24,098 bases of DNA from JAWXUT01 sp044426075. Lineage in GTDB: Bacteria > Bacillota > Clostridia > Christensenellales > DTU072. Under the pieces are notes generated by a model. It did no database searches. It was given only the letters and a program-made list of their open reading frames with translations, and was not told the DNA's origin. The stretch is taken from assembly GCA_044426075.1 (NCBI GenBank), contig JAWXUT010000014.1, positions 1-24,098 of the forward strand. The letters are read 5' to 3'. The translations under genes were made by a program, and so were the position numbers. Below, piece by piece: positions 6,520 through 14,385 of this stretch; within the stretch, counting starts at the first letter, position 1, and each line of letters starts with the position of its first letter.

Positions 6520-7842
6520 TTACTTCAAGAATCCTTTGTTATTTTTAACTAGAAGTTGTGACTCTAATTGCTTTTGGAAGTCAAGTGCAACTGAAACTAC
6601 GATTAGTAGACTTGTTGCCGAGAACGCACTGTTTAAGCCAAGTGTCGCAAATCCGTCAATTTGCTGAAGAATCAAGGTTGGGATAAGAGCGATGAATGCA
6701 AGGAACAAAGCTCCGAATAATGTCAACCTGTTGTTGATTCTGCGCAAGTGGTCACTTGTAGGTTTGCCTGGGCGAATACCTGGAACAAAACCGCCATTTT
6801 GTTGTAGCATTCTTGCTACATCATCTGGATTGAATTGAATTTGAGCATAGAAATATGCAAAGAATATAATCAATACAAATGTAATAACGCTGTACAAGTT
6901 ACCGTTTGTGCCCATCCACTCAGTCCACCAAAGACCAAAGTTAGATGTGCTAATACCAGCGAACTGGAATATCATTTCTGGGAACATAACCAAAGAACTT
7001 GCAAAGATAATTGGCATAACGCCGCTTGCATTAACTTTGATTGGAATAAATGTAGATTGACCACCGTACATTTTGTTTCCCTTAATTTGCTTAGCATAGT
7101 GAACAGAAATTTTTCTTTCAGCCATATCAACAAATACAATCAATAAGAACAACAATACAACCATAAGTATAAAGCCCATTAGGTACCAAACGCCAGTATA
7201 GTCGCCGCTGCTTATTTGTGAAGGAATTGTGCTGGTAATAGATGTTAGAATTGAATTACCCAATGTAGATACAATACCGATAAAAATGATAAGTGATGTA
7301 CCATTACCGATACCATACTCTGTAATACGCTCGCCCAACCACATAACAAGTGCTGAACCACCAACAAGAATAATAACAATGAATATCATTGTGAAAATCT
7401 CATCTGCAGTTGTACCTGTACCGAAAACTGGAAGAATGTAATCTTGCCAAGCAAACATAATACCAACAGCTTGGATTACAGCTAGCAATATAGCAAGATA
7501 ACGTGTGTATTGAGTAATTTTCTTTCTGCCGCTATCGCCCTCTTTACTTAATTTCTCAAGTTTAGGGATGATAAGCGTTAGTAGCTGCATTATAATGAAC
7601 GAGTTGATGAACGGTAGGATACCTAGCGCAAACAACGTACCATTTTGAAATGAGCTACCAGTGATAGTTGATAGCATTGAGAAGAAGTCACTTCCCTCTA
7701 CAACACTAGTAATTGTACTAGGGTCGATACCTGGGATTGGCACAAAGCAACCTATCCTATAAATAAGGATAATTGCAAATGTGTACAACATCTTCTTTCT
7801 GATATCAGCTGATTGAAAAGCGTTTTTGAAGGTTTGAATCAT
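6520..7842 (-). CDS. secY: preprotein translocase subunit SecY
   Basis: SecY is the channel subunit of the Sec translocon in the cytoplasmic membrane. The 440-residue product has the expected ten hydrophobic segments. Family motifs are VPIPGID with the N-terminal plug region (34-40), GILPFINSFIIMQLL (74-88), the signature TEYGIGNGTSLIIF (174-187), and the cytosolic loop NPDDVARMLQQNGGFVPGIR involved in ribosome and SecA contact. Its ATG overlaps the rplO stop by one base and is preceded by GAGG inside rplO. The classical spc-operon position next to rplO is kept. Confidence 0.98.
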   Translation of the reverse strand: MIQTFKNAFQSADIRKKMLYTFAIILIYRIGCFVPIPGIDPSTITSVVEGSDFFSMLSTITGSSFQNGTLFALGILPFINSFIIMQLLTLIIPKLEKLSKEGDSGRKKITQYTRYLAILLAVIQAVGIMFAWQDYILPVFGTGTTADEIFTMIFIVIILVGGSALVMWLGERITEYGIGNGTSLIIFIGIVSTLGNSILTSITSTIPSQISSGDYTGVWYLMGFILMVVLLFLLIVFVDMAERKISVHYAKQIKGNKMYGGQSTFIPIKVNASGVMPIIFASSLVMFPEMIFQFAGISTSNFGLWWTEWMGTNGNLYSVITFVLIIFFAYFYAQIQFNPDDVARMLQQNGGFVPGIRPGKPTSDHLRRINNRLTLFGALFLAFIALIPTLILQQIDGFATLGLNSAFSATSLLIVVSVALDFQKQLESQLLVKNNKGFLK

Positions 7843-8285
7843 TAGATTACCTCTGCTTTACCGCCTGCTTTTTCGATAATTTCCGCAGCCGATTTTGTGA
7901 ATTTTTTAGCTTGTACTGTTAGTGATTTAGTGAACTCACCGTCTCCTAGAACCTTAAGTCCGTATGGAGCTATTTTGCGAATTACGCCAAATTCTTTTAG
8001 TAATTCTGCTGTTATAACTGTACCGTTTTCAAAAACTTCTAAATCGCCTACGTTGACGATTGAATATTCTGCCCTAAATTGGCTCTTGAAGCCTCTTTTA
8101 GGTAGTCGTCTTGTGATAGGCATTTGACCGCCTTCAAATCCTGGGCGGACTCCGCCACCACTTCTTGCCCATTGACCTTTGTGACCTTTACCACTGGTTT
8201 TACCCAAACCAGAGCCAATACCACGTCCAAGTCTTCTTGCTGGGGTTACTGCACCCTCAGCTGGAGCTAATGTATGCAACTTCAT
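7842..8285 (-). CDS. rplO: 50S ribosomal protein L15
   Basis: L15 is a late-assembly large-subunit protein. The 147-residue product has the glycine-rich basic N-terminal extension typical of L15 (RRLGRGIGSGLGKTSGKGHK, 18-37, then RSGGGVRPGFEGGQMPITRR) that threads into 23S rRNA, and a C-terminal globular part ending KAGGKAEVI. A GGAGG site lies upstream, and the stop overlaps the secY start (TAATG). Confidence 0.98.
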   Translation of the reverse strand: MKLHTLAPAEGAVTPARRLGRGIGSGLGKTSGKGHKGQWARSGGGVRPGFEGGQMPITRRLPKRGFKSQFRAEYSIVNVGDLEVFENGTVITAELLKEFGVIRKIAPYGLKVLGDGEFTKSLTVQAKKFTKSAAEIIEKAGGKAEVI

Positions 8286-8299
8286 AAACTTGCCTCCTA

Positions 8300-8479
8300 C
8301 TAAACTTCTTCTGTCTTGATAAGGTGTGAAACCTTAGCAATCATACCACGGATAGCAACAGTGTCATTATGAACTCTTGAAGAATTAACTTTACGCAAGC
8401 CAAGTGCCTCAATAGTCTTTTTGTGTTGTGACAAACTGCCGATAGTGCTTTTGATAAGTGTTACTTTAATTTGTGCCAT
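8300..8479 (-). CDS. rpmD: 50S ribosomal protein L30
   Basis: The minus strand encodes 59 residues beginning MAQIKVTLIKSTIG and continuing through KKTIEALGLRKVNSSRVHND to SHLIKTEEV. These are the signature segments and length of bacterial L30 (KSxIG, LGLRKxxxxV). GGGGGAA precedes the ATG. It sits between rpsE and rplO, the standard spc-operon position. It is absent from some bacterial groups but clearly intact here. Confidence 0.97.
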   Translation of the reverse strand: MAQIKVTLIKSTIGSLSQHKKTIEALGLRKVNSSRVHNDTVAIRGMIAKVSHLIKTEEV

Positions 8480-8492
8480 TTATCCGTTCCCC

Positions 8493-9011
8493 CTATCCTA
8501 AAATTTCTTCAACAGTTTTGCCTCTAACAGCAGCAATGTCTTCTGCTGTACGTAGGCTCTTCAAACCGTCGATAGTTGCTTTAACGCTGTTAATTGGATT
8601 GTTTGTTCCAATTGACTTTGTACGAATGTTACCGATACCGCTAACTTCCAATACCATACGAACAGCACCACCAGCTATAACACCAGTACCTTCTGTAGCT
8701 GGAAGCATTACTACTTTGCCTCTACCGAATTTACCGATTGTTGCGTGAGGAATTGTTGTTCCTTTTGTTGATATTGTGAACATAGCTTTTGTAGCAGCTT
8801 TTGTTGCTTTTTCAAGTGCTTCTGGCACTTCACCAGCTTTACCCATACCTATGCCTACTCTGCCTTTGCCGTCTCCAACAACTACTAGTGCTGAGAAACG
8901 CATTGTGCGTCCGCCTTTAACAACCTTTGTTACACGGTTAACAGCAACGGTCTTTTTGATTAGGTCATCTTTTGGTTCTCTTGAAAATCTTTCTTTATCA
9001 TTTCTTGCCAT
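8493..9011 (-). CDS. rpsE: 30S ribosomal protein S5
   Basis: S5 contributes to decoding accuracy and the mRNA entry tunnel helicase function. The 172-residue product shows the N-terminal double-stranded-RNA-binding-like domain with VNRVTKVVKGGRTMRFSALV (24-43) and GDGKGRVGIGMGKAGEVPEA, and the C-terminal domain with PATEGTGVIAGGAVRMVLE and GIGNIRTKSIGTNNPINSVK. AGGAG precedes the start. Normal length and position after rplR. Confidence 0.98.
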   Translation of the reverse strand: MARNDKERFSREPKDDLIKKTVAVNRVTKVVKGGRTMRFSALVVVGDGKGRVGIGMGKAGEVPEALEKATKAATKAMFTISTKGTTIPHATIGKFGRGKVVMLPATEGTGVIAGGAVRMVLEVSGIGNIRTKSIGTNNPINSVKATIDGLKSLRTAEDIAAVRGKTVEEILG

Positions 9012-9021
9012 TTTTTATCTC

Positions 9022-9390
9022 CTAAAACTCAAGTCCGGCTTTTCTAGCACCATCTGCTAAAGCCTGTACGCGTCCTGTATAAAGGTATCCGCCACGATCA
9101 AATACTACTACTTTAATGCCCTTAGCAACTGCTTTTTCAGCGATAATGCTTCCAACGATAGCTGCAGCTTCAACCTTAGTTTTTCCTGCAACTTGTGCCA
9201 TAACATCTTTTTCAAGAGTGTTTGTAGCAGCAATTGTTACGCCAGCAACGTCATCTATAATTTGAGCATAAATGTTGTTTAATGATCTGTAGACATTTAA
9301 CCTTGGTGTAGCAGCTGTGCCGCTAACTTTGTTTCTTAGACGCATATGTCTTTTTTGTCTTGCTTCATTTTTATTAACTTTATTAATCAT
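9022..9390 (-). CDS. rplR: 50S ribosomal protein L18
   Basis: L18 binds 5S rRNA in the central protuberance together with L5. The 122-residue product shows the basic N terminus (KRHMRLRNKVSGTAATPRLN, 13-32), VYRSLNNIYAQIIDD, and the C-terminal VVFDRGGYLYTGRVQALADG and ARKAGLEF motifs. AGGGGG precedes the ATG. Standard spc position. Confidence 0.98.
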   Translation of the reverse strand: MINKVNKNEARQKRHMRLRNKVSGTAATPRLNVYRSLNNIYAQIIDDVAGVTIAATNTLEKDVMAQVAGKTKVEAAAIVGSIIAEKAVAKGIKVVVFDRGGYLYTGRVQALADGARKAGLEF

Positions 9391-9404
9391 TGTCTTACCC
9401 CCTA

Positions 9405-9947
9405 TTACTTACCAGCTGTTTTGCCTTCTTTGCGGACAATGGTTTCATCTTTATAACGAATACCATAACCGTGATAAGGCTCAGGCTTACGGATTGACTT
9501 GATGTCAGCTGCAAATTGACCTACAGCAACTTTGTCAATACCTTTAACTAATAGTTCGGTTGTGCTAATGATATCAAGTGTAATACCAGCAGGAGCAACT
9601 ACATCAACTGTGTGGCTGTAACCTACTGAAAGTACAACTTTATCACCTTGCTTAACAGCTTTATAACCAACACCAGCGATAATAAGACCTCTTGAGAAAC
9701 CTTTTGAAACGCCGATTATCATATTATTGATAAGTGCACGATATAAACCGTGTGCTGATTTAACTGTTTTAGCTTCTGATTCACGTGTAACAACTACGAA
9801 ACCATCTTTAACTTCTACATTAATCTTGCTGTTCTCTATGGCTTGTGATAACTCGCCTAGAGGACCTTTAACTGTTACAACATTATCTGCGATAGATACA
9901 GTTACGCCAGCTTCAATTTTGATTGGTAATCTACCTATTCTTGACAT
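9405..9947 (-). CDS. rplF: 50S ribosomal protein L6
   Basis: L6 lies near the sarcin-ricin loop and factor-binding site. The 180-residue product has the duplicated L6 fold. It starts MSRIGRLPI and carries VTVKGPLGEL in the first repeat, GVSKGFSRGLIIAGVGYKAV at the junction, and the C-terminal signature PEPYHGYGIRYKDE followed by the basic tail VRKEGKTAGK. GGAGG upstream. Confidence 0.98.
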   Translation of the reverse strand: MSRIGRLPIKIEAGVTVSIADNVVTVKGPLGELSQAIENSKINVEVKDGFVVVTRESEAKTVKSAHGLYRALINNMIIGVSKGFSRGLIIAGVGYKAVKQGDKVVLSVGYSHTVDVVAPAGITLDIISTTELLVKGIDKVAVGQFAADIKSIRKPEPYHGYGIRYKDETIVRKEGKTAGK

Positions 9948-9960
9948 ATCTTATACCCTC

Positions 9961-10365
9961 CTACCAAACAAATGCGATAACTTCGCCGCCAGCACCGATT
10001 GCACGAGCTTGCTTGTCTGTCATAATACCTTTAGAAGTTGAGATGATAGCGATACCCATTCCGTCCAAAACTCTTGGAAGTTCGGTGCTTTTTGCATAAA
10101 CTCTTAGGCCTGGTTTGCTAATTCTCTTAATGCCTCTAATGGCTTTTTCTTTGCTTGCAGTGTATTTCAATTCAATGTGAATTGTGTTTTGAACTGAATT
10201 TTCTACTTCTACTACTGTTGCAGATTTAATATAGCCCTCTGATACTAGGATCTCTGCTAAAGCAACTTTCATTTTTGATGCTGGAACATCAACTGTTTCG
10301 TGCTTAGCTGTTAGACCGTTGCGTATACGAGTAAGCATATCTGCGATTGGATCTGTTAAAGTCAT
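9961..10365 (-). CDS. rpsH: 30S ribosomal protein S8
   Basis: S8 is a primary binder of the 16S central domain. In E. coli it represses the spc operon by binding near rplE. The 134-residue product begins MTLTDPIADMLTRIRNG and ends with STSKGIMTDKQARAIGAGGE and VIAFVW, both family signatures. GGAGG precedes the ATG by six bases. I did not find an obvious copy of the S8-type target in the adjacent rplX-rplE junction. Confidence 0.98.
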   Translation of the reverse strand: MTLTDPIADMLTRIRNGLTAKHETVDVPASKMKVALAEILVSEGYIKSATVVEVENSVQNTIHIELKYTASKEKAIRGIKRISKPGLRVYAKSTELPRVLDGMGIAIISTSKGIMTDKQARAIGAGGEVIAFVW

Positions 10366-10376
10366 GCGACACCTCC

Positions 10377-10562
10377 TTACCAGCTAGCCTTGCGTACGCC
10401 TGGAATTTCTCCCTTGTATGCAAGCTCTCTGAAACATATTCTGCAAACTCCGTATTTGCGTAGAACAGAGTGTGGTCTACCGCAAATTGAGCAACGGGTA
10501 TATTCTCTAGTAGAGAATTTTTGCTTCTTTTGTTGTTTATTTATCATTGCTTTCTTAGCCAT
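10377..10562 (-). CDS. rpsZ: 30S ribosomal protein S14, type Z (zinc-binding)
   Basis: The 61-residue zinc form of S14 is held in the 30S head. Cys24, Cys27, Cys40 and Cys43 (CSIC...CRIC) form the zinc site, and the C terminus is the family's ELAYKGEIPGVRKASW. Zinc-free S14 would be about 89-101 residues, so this is clearly type Z, the usual spc-operon version in Gram-positives. GGAGG precedes the start. Confidence 0.98.
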   Translation of the reverse strand: MAKKAMINKQQKKQKFSTREYTRCSICGRPHSVLRKYGVCRICFRELAYKGEIPGVRKASW

Positions 10563-10572
10563 AAATTACCTC

Positions 10573-11154
10573 CTATTGAGCAAAAGGCATGCCAATAAGT
10601 TTTAACAACTCACGTGCCTCTTCATCTGTGTTTGCTGAAGTTACAAAACACACATCAAAGCCTCTTACTTTATCCACTTGATCATAACTGATTTCTGGGA
10701 AGATAAGTTGTTCTTTAATGCCCATTGCGTAGTTTCCGCGACCGTCGAAAGACTTTGCACTAATACCCTTAAAGTCACGAACACGTGGAAGAGCAATTGA
10801 TACTAATTTATCAAAAAATTCCCACATTCTTTCGCCTCTTAGAGTAACCATTGCGCCAATTGGTTGGTTTTCTCTTAACTTGAAGTTAGCAACAGACTTT
10901 TTAGCCTTAGTTGTAACAACCTTTTGTCCAGCGATTGTTTCAAATTCAAGGATAGCTTGTTGCATACTCTTTGAATTATCTTTAACATCACCAAGACGCA
11001 TATTCAAAACGATTTTTTCCAATTTTGGAACTTGCATTACTGTCTTGTAGTTGAAAGCTTTCATTAGTGCAGGAACAACAGTTTCAGTATATTTAACTGC
11101 TAGTCTGCATTCGGAAGCCTCAGCTACTTCATTATTTACTATTTCTTTAGCCAT
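10573..11154 (-). CDS. rplE: 50S ribosomal protein L5
   Basis: L5 binds 5S rRNA and contacts S13 and P-site tRNA. The 193-residue product carries the motifs VPKLEKIVLNMRLGD (43-57), TKAKKSVANFKLRENQPIGA, TLRGERMWEFFDKLVSIALP and RVRDFKGI, and ends EEARELLKLIGMPFAQ. The N terminus is about 14 residues longer than typical 179-residue L5 and acidic (KEIVNNEVAEASE). The ATG has GGGAGG seven bases upstream, so the extension is likely real. Confidence 0.97.
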   Translation of the reverse strand: MAKEIVNNEVAEASECRLAVKYTETVVPALMKAFNYKTVMQVPKLEKIVLNMRLGDVKDNSKSMQQAILEFETIAGQKVVTTKAKKSVANFKLRENQPIGAMVTLRGERMWEFFDKLVSIALPRVRDFKGISAKSFDGRGNYAMGIKEQLIFPEISYDQVDKVRGFDVCFVTSANTDEEARELLKLIGMPFAQ

Positions 11155-11168
11155 TTTATGCCTCCCTA

Positions 11169-11633
11169 TTAATTCTCTTCAACAGTCTCAGCTTTTGGAG
11201 CTTTTTTACGGACAGTTGCTTTTGCTTTAGCTTTTGGTTCAGCTGCAGTATCTGCTGCTTTCTTTGTAGCTTTAGCTTTTGTTGCTTTTTTAGCTGCTGG
11301 TTTCTTTGTGATTAGCTCTACGCCGCACTCTTTACAAATACGAACATTTTTGCCATCAACTTCTGAGTGACCAACTTTTGTTGGCTTACCGCAAGCAGCA
11401 CAGATTGGCATAACATTACTGATGTCAACACTGCCTGGTTGGGTAATAATACCACTTTTATCGCTAGCTTTACGTGCTTTAACTGATTTCTTGTTAACTG
11501 TCAATAGACCTTTACCGTCAACCAATACACGCTTTGCATCTACGTTTACTGCTAGAACTTGAGCTGTTTTGCCCTTGTCTTTACCAGCAATAATCATTAC
11601 ATAATCATCTTTTTTAACGCTGTATTTTGCCAT
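11169..11633 (-). CDS. rplX: 50S ribosomal protein L24 with Lys/Ala-rich C-terminal tail
   Basis: L24 starts large-subunit assembly by binding the 5' end of 23S rRNA. The KOW segment is at about 7-35 (KKDDYVMIIAGKDKGKTAQV), and a zinc-ribbon-like C-terminal part has Cys78, Cys81, Cys100 and Cys103. The usual family ends near residue 105-110. Here a further 45 residues (110-154) follow, built almost only of Lys, Ala, Thr, Pro and ending acidic. Two ATG codons follow the ribosome binding site; the second (11633) is preferred because the first stands only two bases from GGAGG. The tail is in frame without interruption. Confidence 0.97.
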   Translation of the reverse strand: MAKYSVKKDDYVMIIAGKDKGKTAQVLAVNVDAKRVLVDGKGLLTVNKKSVKARKASDKSGIITQPGSVDISNVMPICAACGKPTKVGHSEVDGKNVRICKECGVELITKKPAAKKATKAKATKKAADTAAEPKAKAKATVRKKAPKAETVEEN

Positions 11634-11642
11634 CATATCCTC

Positions 11643-12011
11643 CTATAGTACCTCTGGAGCAAGGGATATAATTTTCATATAATCCTTATCTCTCAGTTCT
11701 CTTGCGATAGGTCCAAATATACGGGAACCTCTTGGTTGTTTTTGGTTATCGATAATTACTGCTGCATTGTCGTCGAACTTAATGTGAGTACCATCTTTAC
11801 GCATAATACCTTTGTGTGTTCTAACGATAACTGCTTTAACTACGTCACCTTTTTTAACCGTTCCGCCTGGGGTTGCGGTCTTAACTGAAGCTACGATAAC
11901 ATCACCGATGTATCCGTTTCTTACATATGATCCGCCCATAACGCGTATGCACATAATTTCTTTTGCACCGCTGTTGTCTGCTACTTTTAGTCTTGTTTGA
12001 GGTTGTATCAT
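11643..12011 (-). CDS. rplN: 50S ribosomal protein L14
   Basis: L14 lies at the subunit interface and is the docking site for silencing factor RsfS. The 122-residue protein is highly conserved: MIQPQTRLKVADNSGAKEI at the start, the signature RTHKGIMRKDGTHIKFDDNA in the centre, and the end FGPIARELRDKDYMKI and SLAPEVL. GGAGG upstream, 12 bases after rpsQ. Confidence 0.98.
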   Translation of the reverse strand: MIQPQTRLKVADNSGAKEIMCIRVMGGSYVRNGYIGDVIVASVKTATPGGTVKKGDVVKAVIVRTHKGIMRKDGTHIKFDDNAAVIIDNQKQPRGSRIFGPIARELRDKDYMKIISLAPEVL

Positions 12012-12023
12012 TAATTCTGCCTC

Positions 12024-12278
12024 CTACTTAGCCTTTTCTAGAATGGTTACAAGGCGCCAGTTTTTGTCTTTTGACAATGGTCTTGTTTCCATAATTTCTA
12101 CTTTGTCACCGATAGCGCATACATTTTCTGCGTCGTGAGCCTTAAATTTCTTTGTGCTCTTGATGAACTTTTTGTACAATGGGTGTTTTACCCTTGTTTC
12201 TACTGCAACAACAATAGTTTTGTCCATCTTATCGCTAACAACTACACCTACACGAGTTTTTCTTAAACTTCTTTCCAT
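12024..12278 (-). CDS. rpsQ: 30S ribosomal protein S17
   Basis: S17 is an OB-fold primary 16S-binding protein. The 84-residue product shows RKTRVGVVVSDKMDKTIVVA (6-25), VKHPLYKKFIKSTKKFKAHD, and the signature GDKVEIMETRPLSKDKNWRL. GGAGG lies seven bases before the start. It lies between rpmC and rplN, the standard place. Confidence 0.98.
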   Translation of the reverse strand: MERSLRKTRVGVVVSDKMDKTIVVAVETRVKHPLYKKFIKSTKKFKAHDAENVCAIGDKVEIMETRPLSKDKNWRLVTILEKAK

Positions 12279-12289
12279 GGTACAGCCTC

Positions 12290-12541
12290 CTACTCTGCTT
12301 TAGCCTTTTTGGCTCTAGTCTTCTTAACTGGAGCAACTGGCTCAACAGCCTTACCTTGCTCTCTTTGGTGAAGAATAGTTTTTGCTCTAGCAATATCCCT
12401 TTTGCACTCTACTAGTACTAATGGATTGCTTAGTTGGTTACTGGCATGTTTGAAGCGAAGATTGAATAGCTCAGCTTTTAAAGCGTCTATCTTGTTTATC
12501 AACTCTACATTGCTCATTTCCATAAAATTCTTTGCTTTCAT
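12290..12541 (-). CDS. rpmC: 50S ribosomal protein L29
   Basis: L29 is a helical protein at the tunnel exit, part of the docking site for trigger factor and SRP. The L29 core is residues 1-63 (MSNVELINKIDALKAELFNL, RFKHASNQLSNP, CKRDIARAKTILHQRE). A basic tail of about 20 residues rich in Pro, Val, Lys and Ala (KAVEPVAPVKKTRAKKAKAE) is extra. The ATG overlaps the rplP stop by one base (TAATG) and the nearest purine-rich site is 13 bases away, so translation is probably coupled to rplP. Confidence 0.97.
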   Translation of the reverse strand: MKAKNFMEMSNVELINKIDALKAELFNLRFKHASNQLSNPLVLVECKRDIARAKTILHQREQGKAVEPVAPVKKTRAKKAKAE

Positions 12542-12975
12542 TAACAGTCACCACCCTCTTTGTTCGTATCTGCTTTTGTAACAAACTTACATTTAACTGG
12601 AAGTTTGTTAGCGGCTAGTCTCAAAGCTTCTCTTGCAACTACCTCTGGAACACCTGCCATTTCAAACATAACTCTGTCTGGCTTAACAACTGCTGCCCAG
12701 TATTCTGGAGAACCTTTACCACTACCCATTCGGGTTTCAGCAGGTTTTCTTGTGATTGGTTTGTGTGGGAAGATATTTACCCAAACTTGACCACCACGTT
12801 TAATGTATCTTGTCATTGCGATACGAGCTGCTTCGATTTGATTACTTGTAATCCAAGATGGCTCCATAGCCATTAAACCGAAATCGCCGTATGCTACTCT
12901 GTTGCCAGTCATGGCGCGGCCTGTAAGTCTGCCACGATGTTGTTTTCTTCTTTTAACTCTCTTAGGCATTAACAT
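12541..12975 (-). CDS. rplP: 50S ribosomal protein L16
   Basis: L16 helps position A-site tRNA and is needed for peptidyl-transferase activity. The 144-residue product begins MLMPKRVKRRKQHRGRLTGR, the usual Gram-positive start, followed by IEAARIAMTRYIKRGGQVWV, KPITRKPAETRMGSGKG and ALRLAANKLPVKCKFV. The ATG directly follows the rpsC stop; GGAGG lies ten bases upstream inside rpsC. The in-frame ATG two codons later is a less likely start. Confidence 0.98.
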   Translation of the reverse strand: MLMPKRVKRRKQHRGRLTGRAMTGNRVAYGDFGLMAMEPSWITSNQIEAARIAMTRYIKRGGQVWVNIFPHKPITRKPAETRMGSGKGSPEYWAAVVKPDRVMFEMAGVPEVVAREALRLAANKLPVKCKFVTKADTNKEGGDC

Positions 12976-13680
12976 TTAAGCGTTACCTCCTTTAATAGTG
13001 AAAACCTCACCTTTGTAGATCCAAACTTTAACGCCGATGATACCGTATGTGGTGTGTGCTTCTGCAAAACCATAGTCGATATCTGCTCTCAAAGTTTGAA
13101 GTGGGATTGAACCCTCGTGGTAACTTTCGCTACGTGCAATTTCTGCACCGTCTAGTCGGCCACTTACCATTGTTTTGATTCCTTTAGCGCCAGCTCTCAT
13201 GGTGCGACCCATTGAGAATCTCATTGCTCTACGGAAAGCAGTTCTCTTTTCTAGTGAAGCAGCAATTTGCTCAGCAACCAATTGGCTGTCTAGATCGATG
13301 TTTTTAACCTCGTGGATATTAACATTGAACTTGCGGTTTGCGCCTACTATCTTAGCGATTTGCTTATTGATAACTTCGATGCCTCTCTTTGGCTCAGTTG
13401 AAGCTGGTGCTCCATCTTCTGCTTTCTTTTCAGCTTTGTTGATCTTACCGATTGCAACGCCTGGGCGTCCACAGTAAACATCGATTTTTACGTTGTCTGC
13501 TGCTCTATCGATTGTAATCTTGCTGATTCCTGCATCGTAGTAACTTTTCTTTAAGTATACTCTAATATCATGATCTTCTTTGATGTATGTTGCAAAATCT
13601 TTTTTGTTTGCATACCATTTTGCATTCCAATCTGCTATAACACCAACTCTAAGACCGTGTGGATTAACTTTTTGTCCCAT
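12976..13680 (-). CDS. rpsC: 30S ribosomal protein S3 with insertion in the KH-domain GxxG loop
   Basis: S3 lines the mRNA entry channel. Seen are the N-terminal MGQKVNPHGLRVGVI, a type-2 KH domain (about 38-110), and the C-terminal domain with LEKRTAFRRAMRFSMGRTMR, GAKGIKTMVSGRLDGAEIAR and SESYHEGSIPLQTLRADIDY, all typical. The KH motif normally reads IGKKG followed directly by the helix. Here IGK (77-79) is separated from GIEVINKQI (100-108) by about 20 residues rich in Lys, Glu, Ala and Pro. Total length 234 stays within the family range because the C terminus is short. GGAGG upstream. Confidence 0.97.
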   Translation of the reverse strand: MGQKVNPHGLRVGVIADWNAKWYANKKDFATYIKEDHDIRVYLKKSYYDAGISKITIDRAADNVKIDVYCGRPGVAIGKINKAEKKAEDGAPASTEPKRGIEVINKQIAKIVGANRKFNVNIHEVKNIDLDSQLVAEQIAASLEKRTAFRRAMRFSMGRTMRAGAKGIKTMVSGRLDGAEIARSESYHEGSIPLQTLRADIDYGFAEAHTTYGIIGVKVWIYKGEVFTIKGGNA

Positions 13681-13694
13681 TCTGCAAAATCCTC

Positions 13695-14084
13695 CTATTC
13701 CATGTGTGCGTCAAGTATGACGGTTATGTGGCTAGTACGTTTCAATAAACGTGTTCCACGGCCTTTAGCTCTTGGCATCATACGCTTTAAGGTTGTACCT
13801 TGACCTGCGAAGCACTCTGCTACGTATAGGTCAGCTTTGTTCATACCCAAATTGTTTTCTGCGTTAGCTGCTGCGGAATTTACCACTTTTAGGATTGGTT
13901 CACAAGATGACTTGTTCATTGAACGCAAGATTGCACATGCTTCAACATAACCTTTTCCACGGATAATATCCAATACTGCTCTTACTTTAAAAGGAGAAAT
14001 CCTTATGTTTTTAGCAATTGCGTGTGGACGTGTATCCTTATTTTCTTGTCTTAATTTAGACTTTTCTCTAACTCTTGTTGCCAT
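13695..14084 (-). CDS. rplV: 50S ribosomal protein L22
   Basis: L22 lines the exit tunnel with its beta-hairpin. Core motifs are AIAKNIRISPFKVRAVLDII (23-42), RGKGYVEACAILRSMNKSS, NSAAANAENN and the hairpin region MMPRAKGRGTRLLKRTSHIT with the conserved PRAKGR. At 129 residues it has a charged N-terminal stretch of about 20 residues before the core that shorter L22 proteins lack. GGAGG upstream; 14 bases before rpsC. Confidence 0.98.
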   Translation of the reverse strand: MATRVREKSKLRQENKDTRPHAIAKNIRISPFKVRAVLDIIRGKGYVEACAILRSMNKSSCEPILKVVNSAAANAENNLGMNKADLYVAECFAGQGTTLKRMMPRAKGRGTRLLKRTSHITVILDAHME

Positions 14085-14096
14085 TTATCTATCCTC

Positions 14097-14375
14097 CTAC
14101 CTTTTGCCTGTTGTCTTGGAGCCAGCATGACCTTTAAAAGTTCTAGTTGGAGCAAACTCACCTAGTTTTAATCCAACCATATCTTCAGTAACATATACTG
14201 GTACATGCTTTCTTCCATCGTGAACAGCAATTGTGTGTCCAACAAAATCAGGGAAGATTGTTGATGCTCTTGACCAAGTCTTAACTGGGGCTTTTGTGCC
14301 TGACTCGTTCATTGCAACGATTTTTTTCATTAGGCTCTCTGCTACGTAGGGGCCTTTTTTAACGGATCTACTCAT
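14097..14375 (-). CDS. rpsS: 30S ribosomal protein S19
   Basis: S19 pairs with S13 in the 30S head. The 92-residue product shows MSRSVKKGPYVAESLMKKI at the start, KTWSRASTIFPDFVGHTIAV (38-57) and the signature VTEDMVGLKLGEFAPTRTFK followed by GHAG. GGAGG six bases before the ATG; ten bases after rplB. Confidence 0.98.
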   Translation of the reverse strand: MSRSVKKGPYVAESLMKKIVAMNESGTKAPVKTWSRASTIFPDFVGHTIAVHDGRKHVPVYVTEDMVGLKLGEFAPTRTFKGHAGSKTTGKR

Positions 14376-14385
14376 CGATTACCTC

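Noticed and set aside
10566..11168. S8-type regulatory hairpin around the start of rplE
   Set aside because: In E. coli S8 binds here, but I could not find a matching helix with the conserved internal loop; the intergenic spaces are only 10-15 bases.
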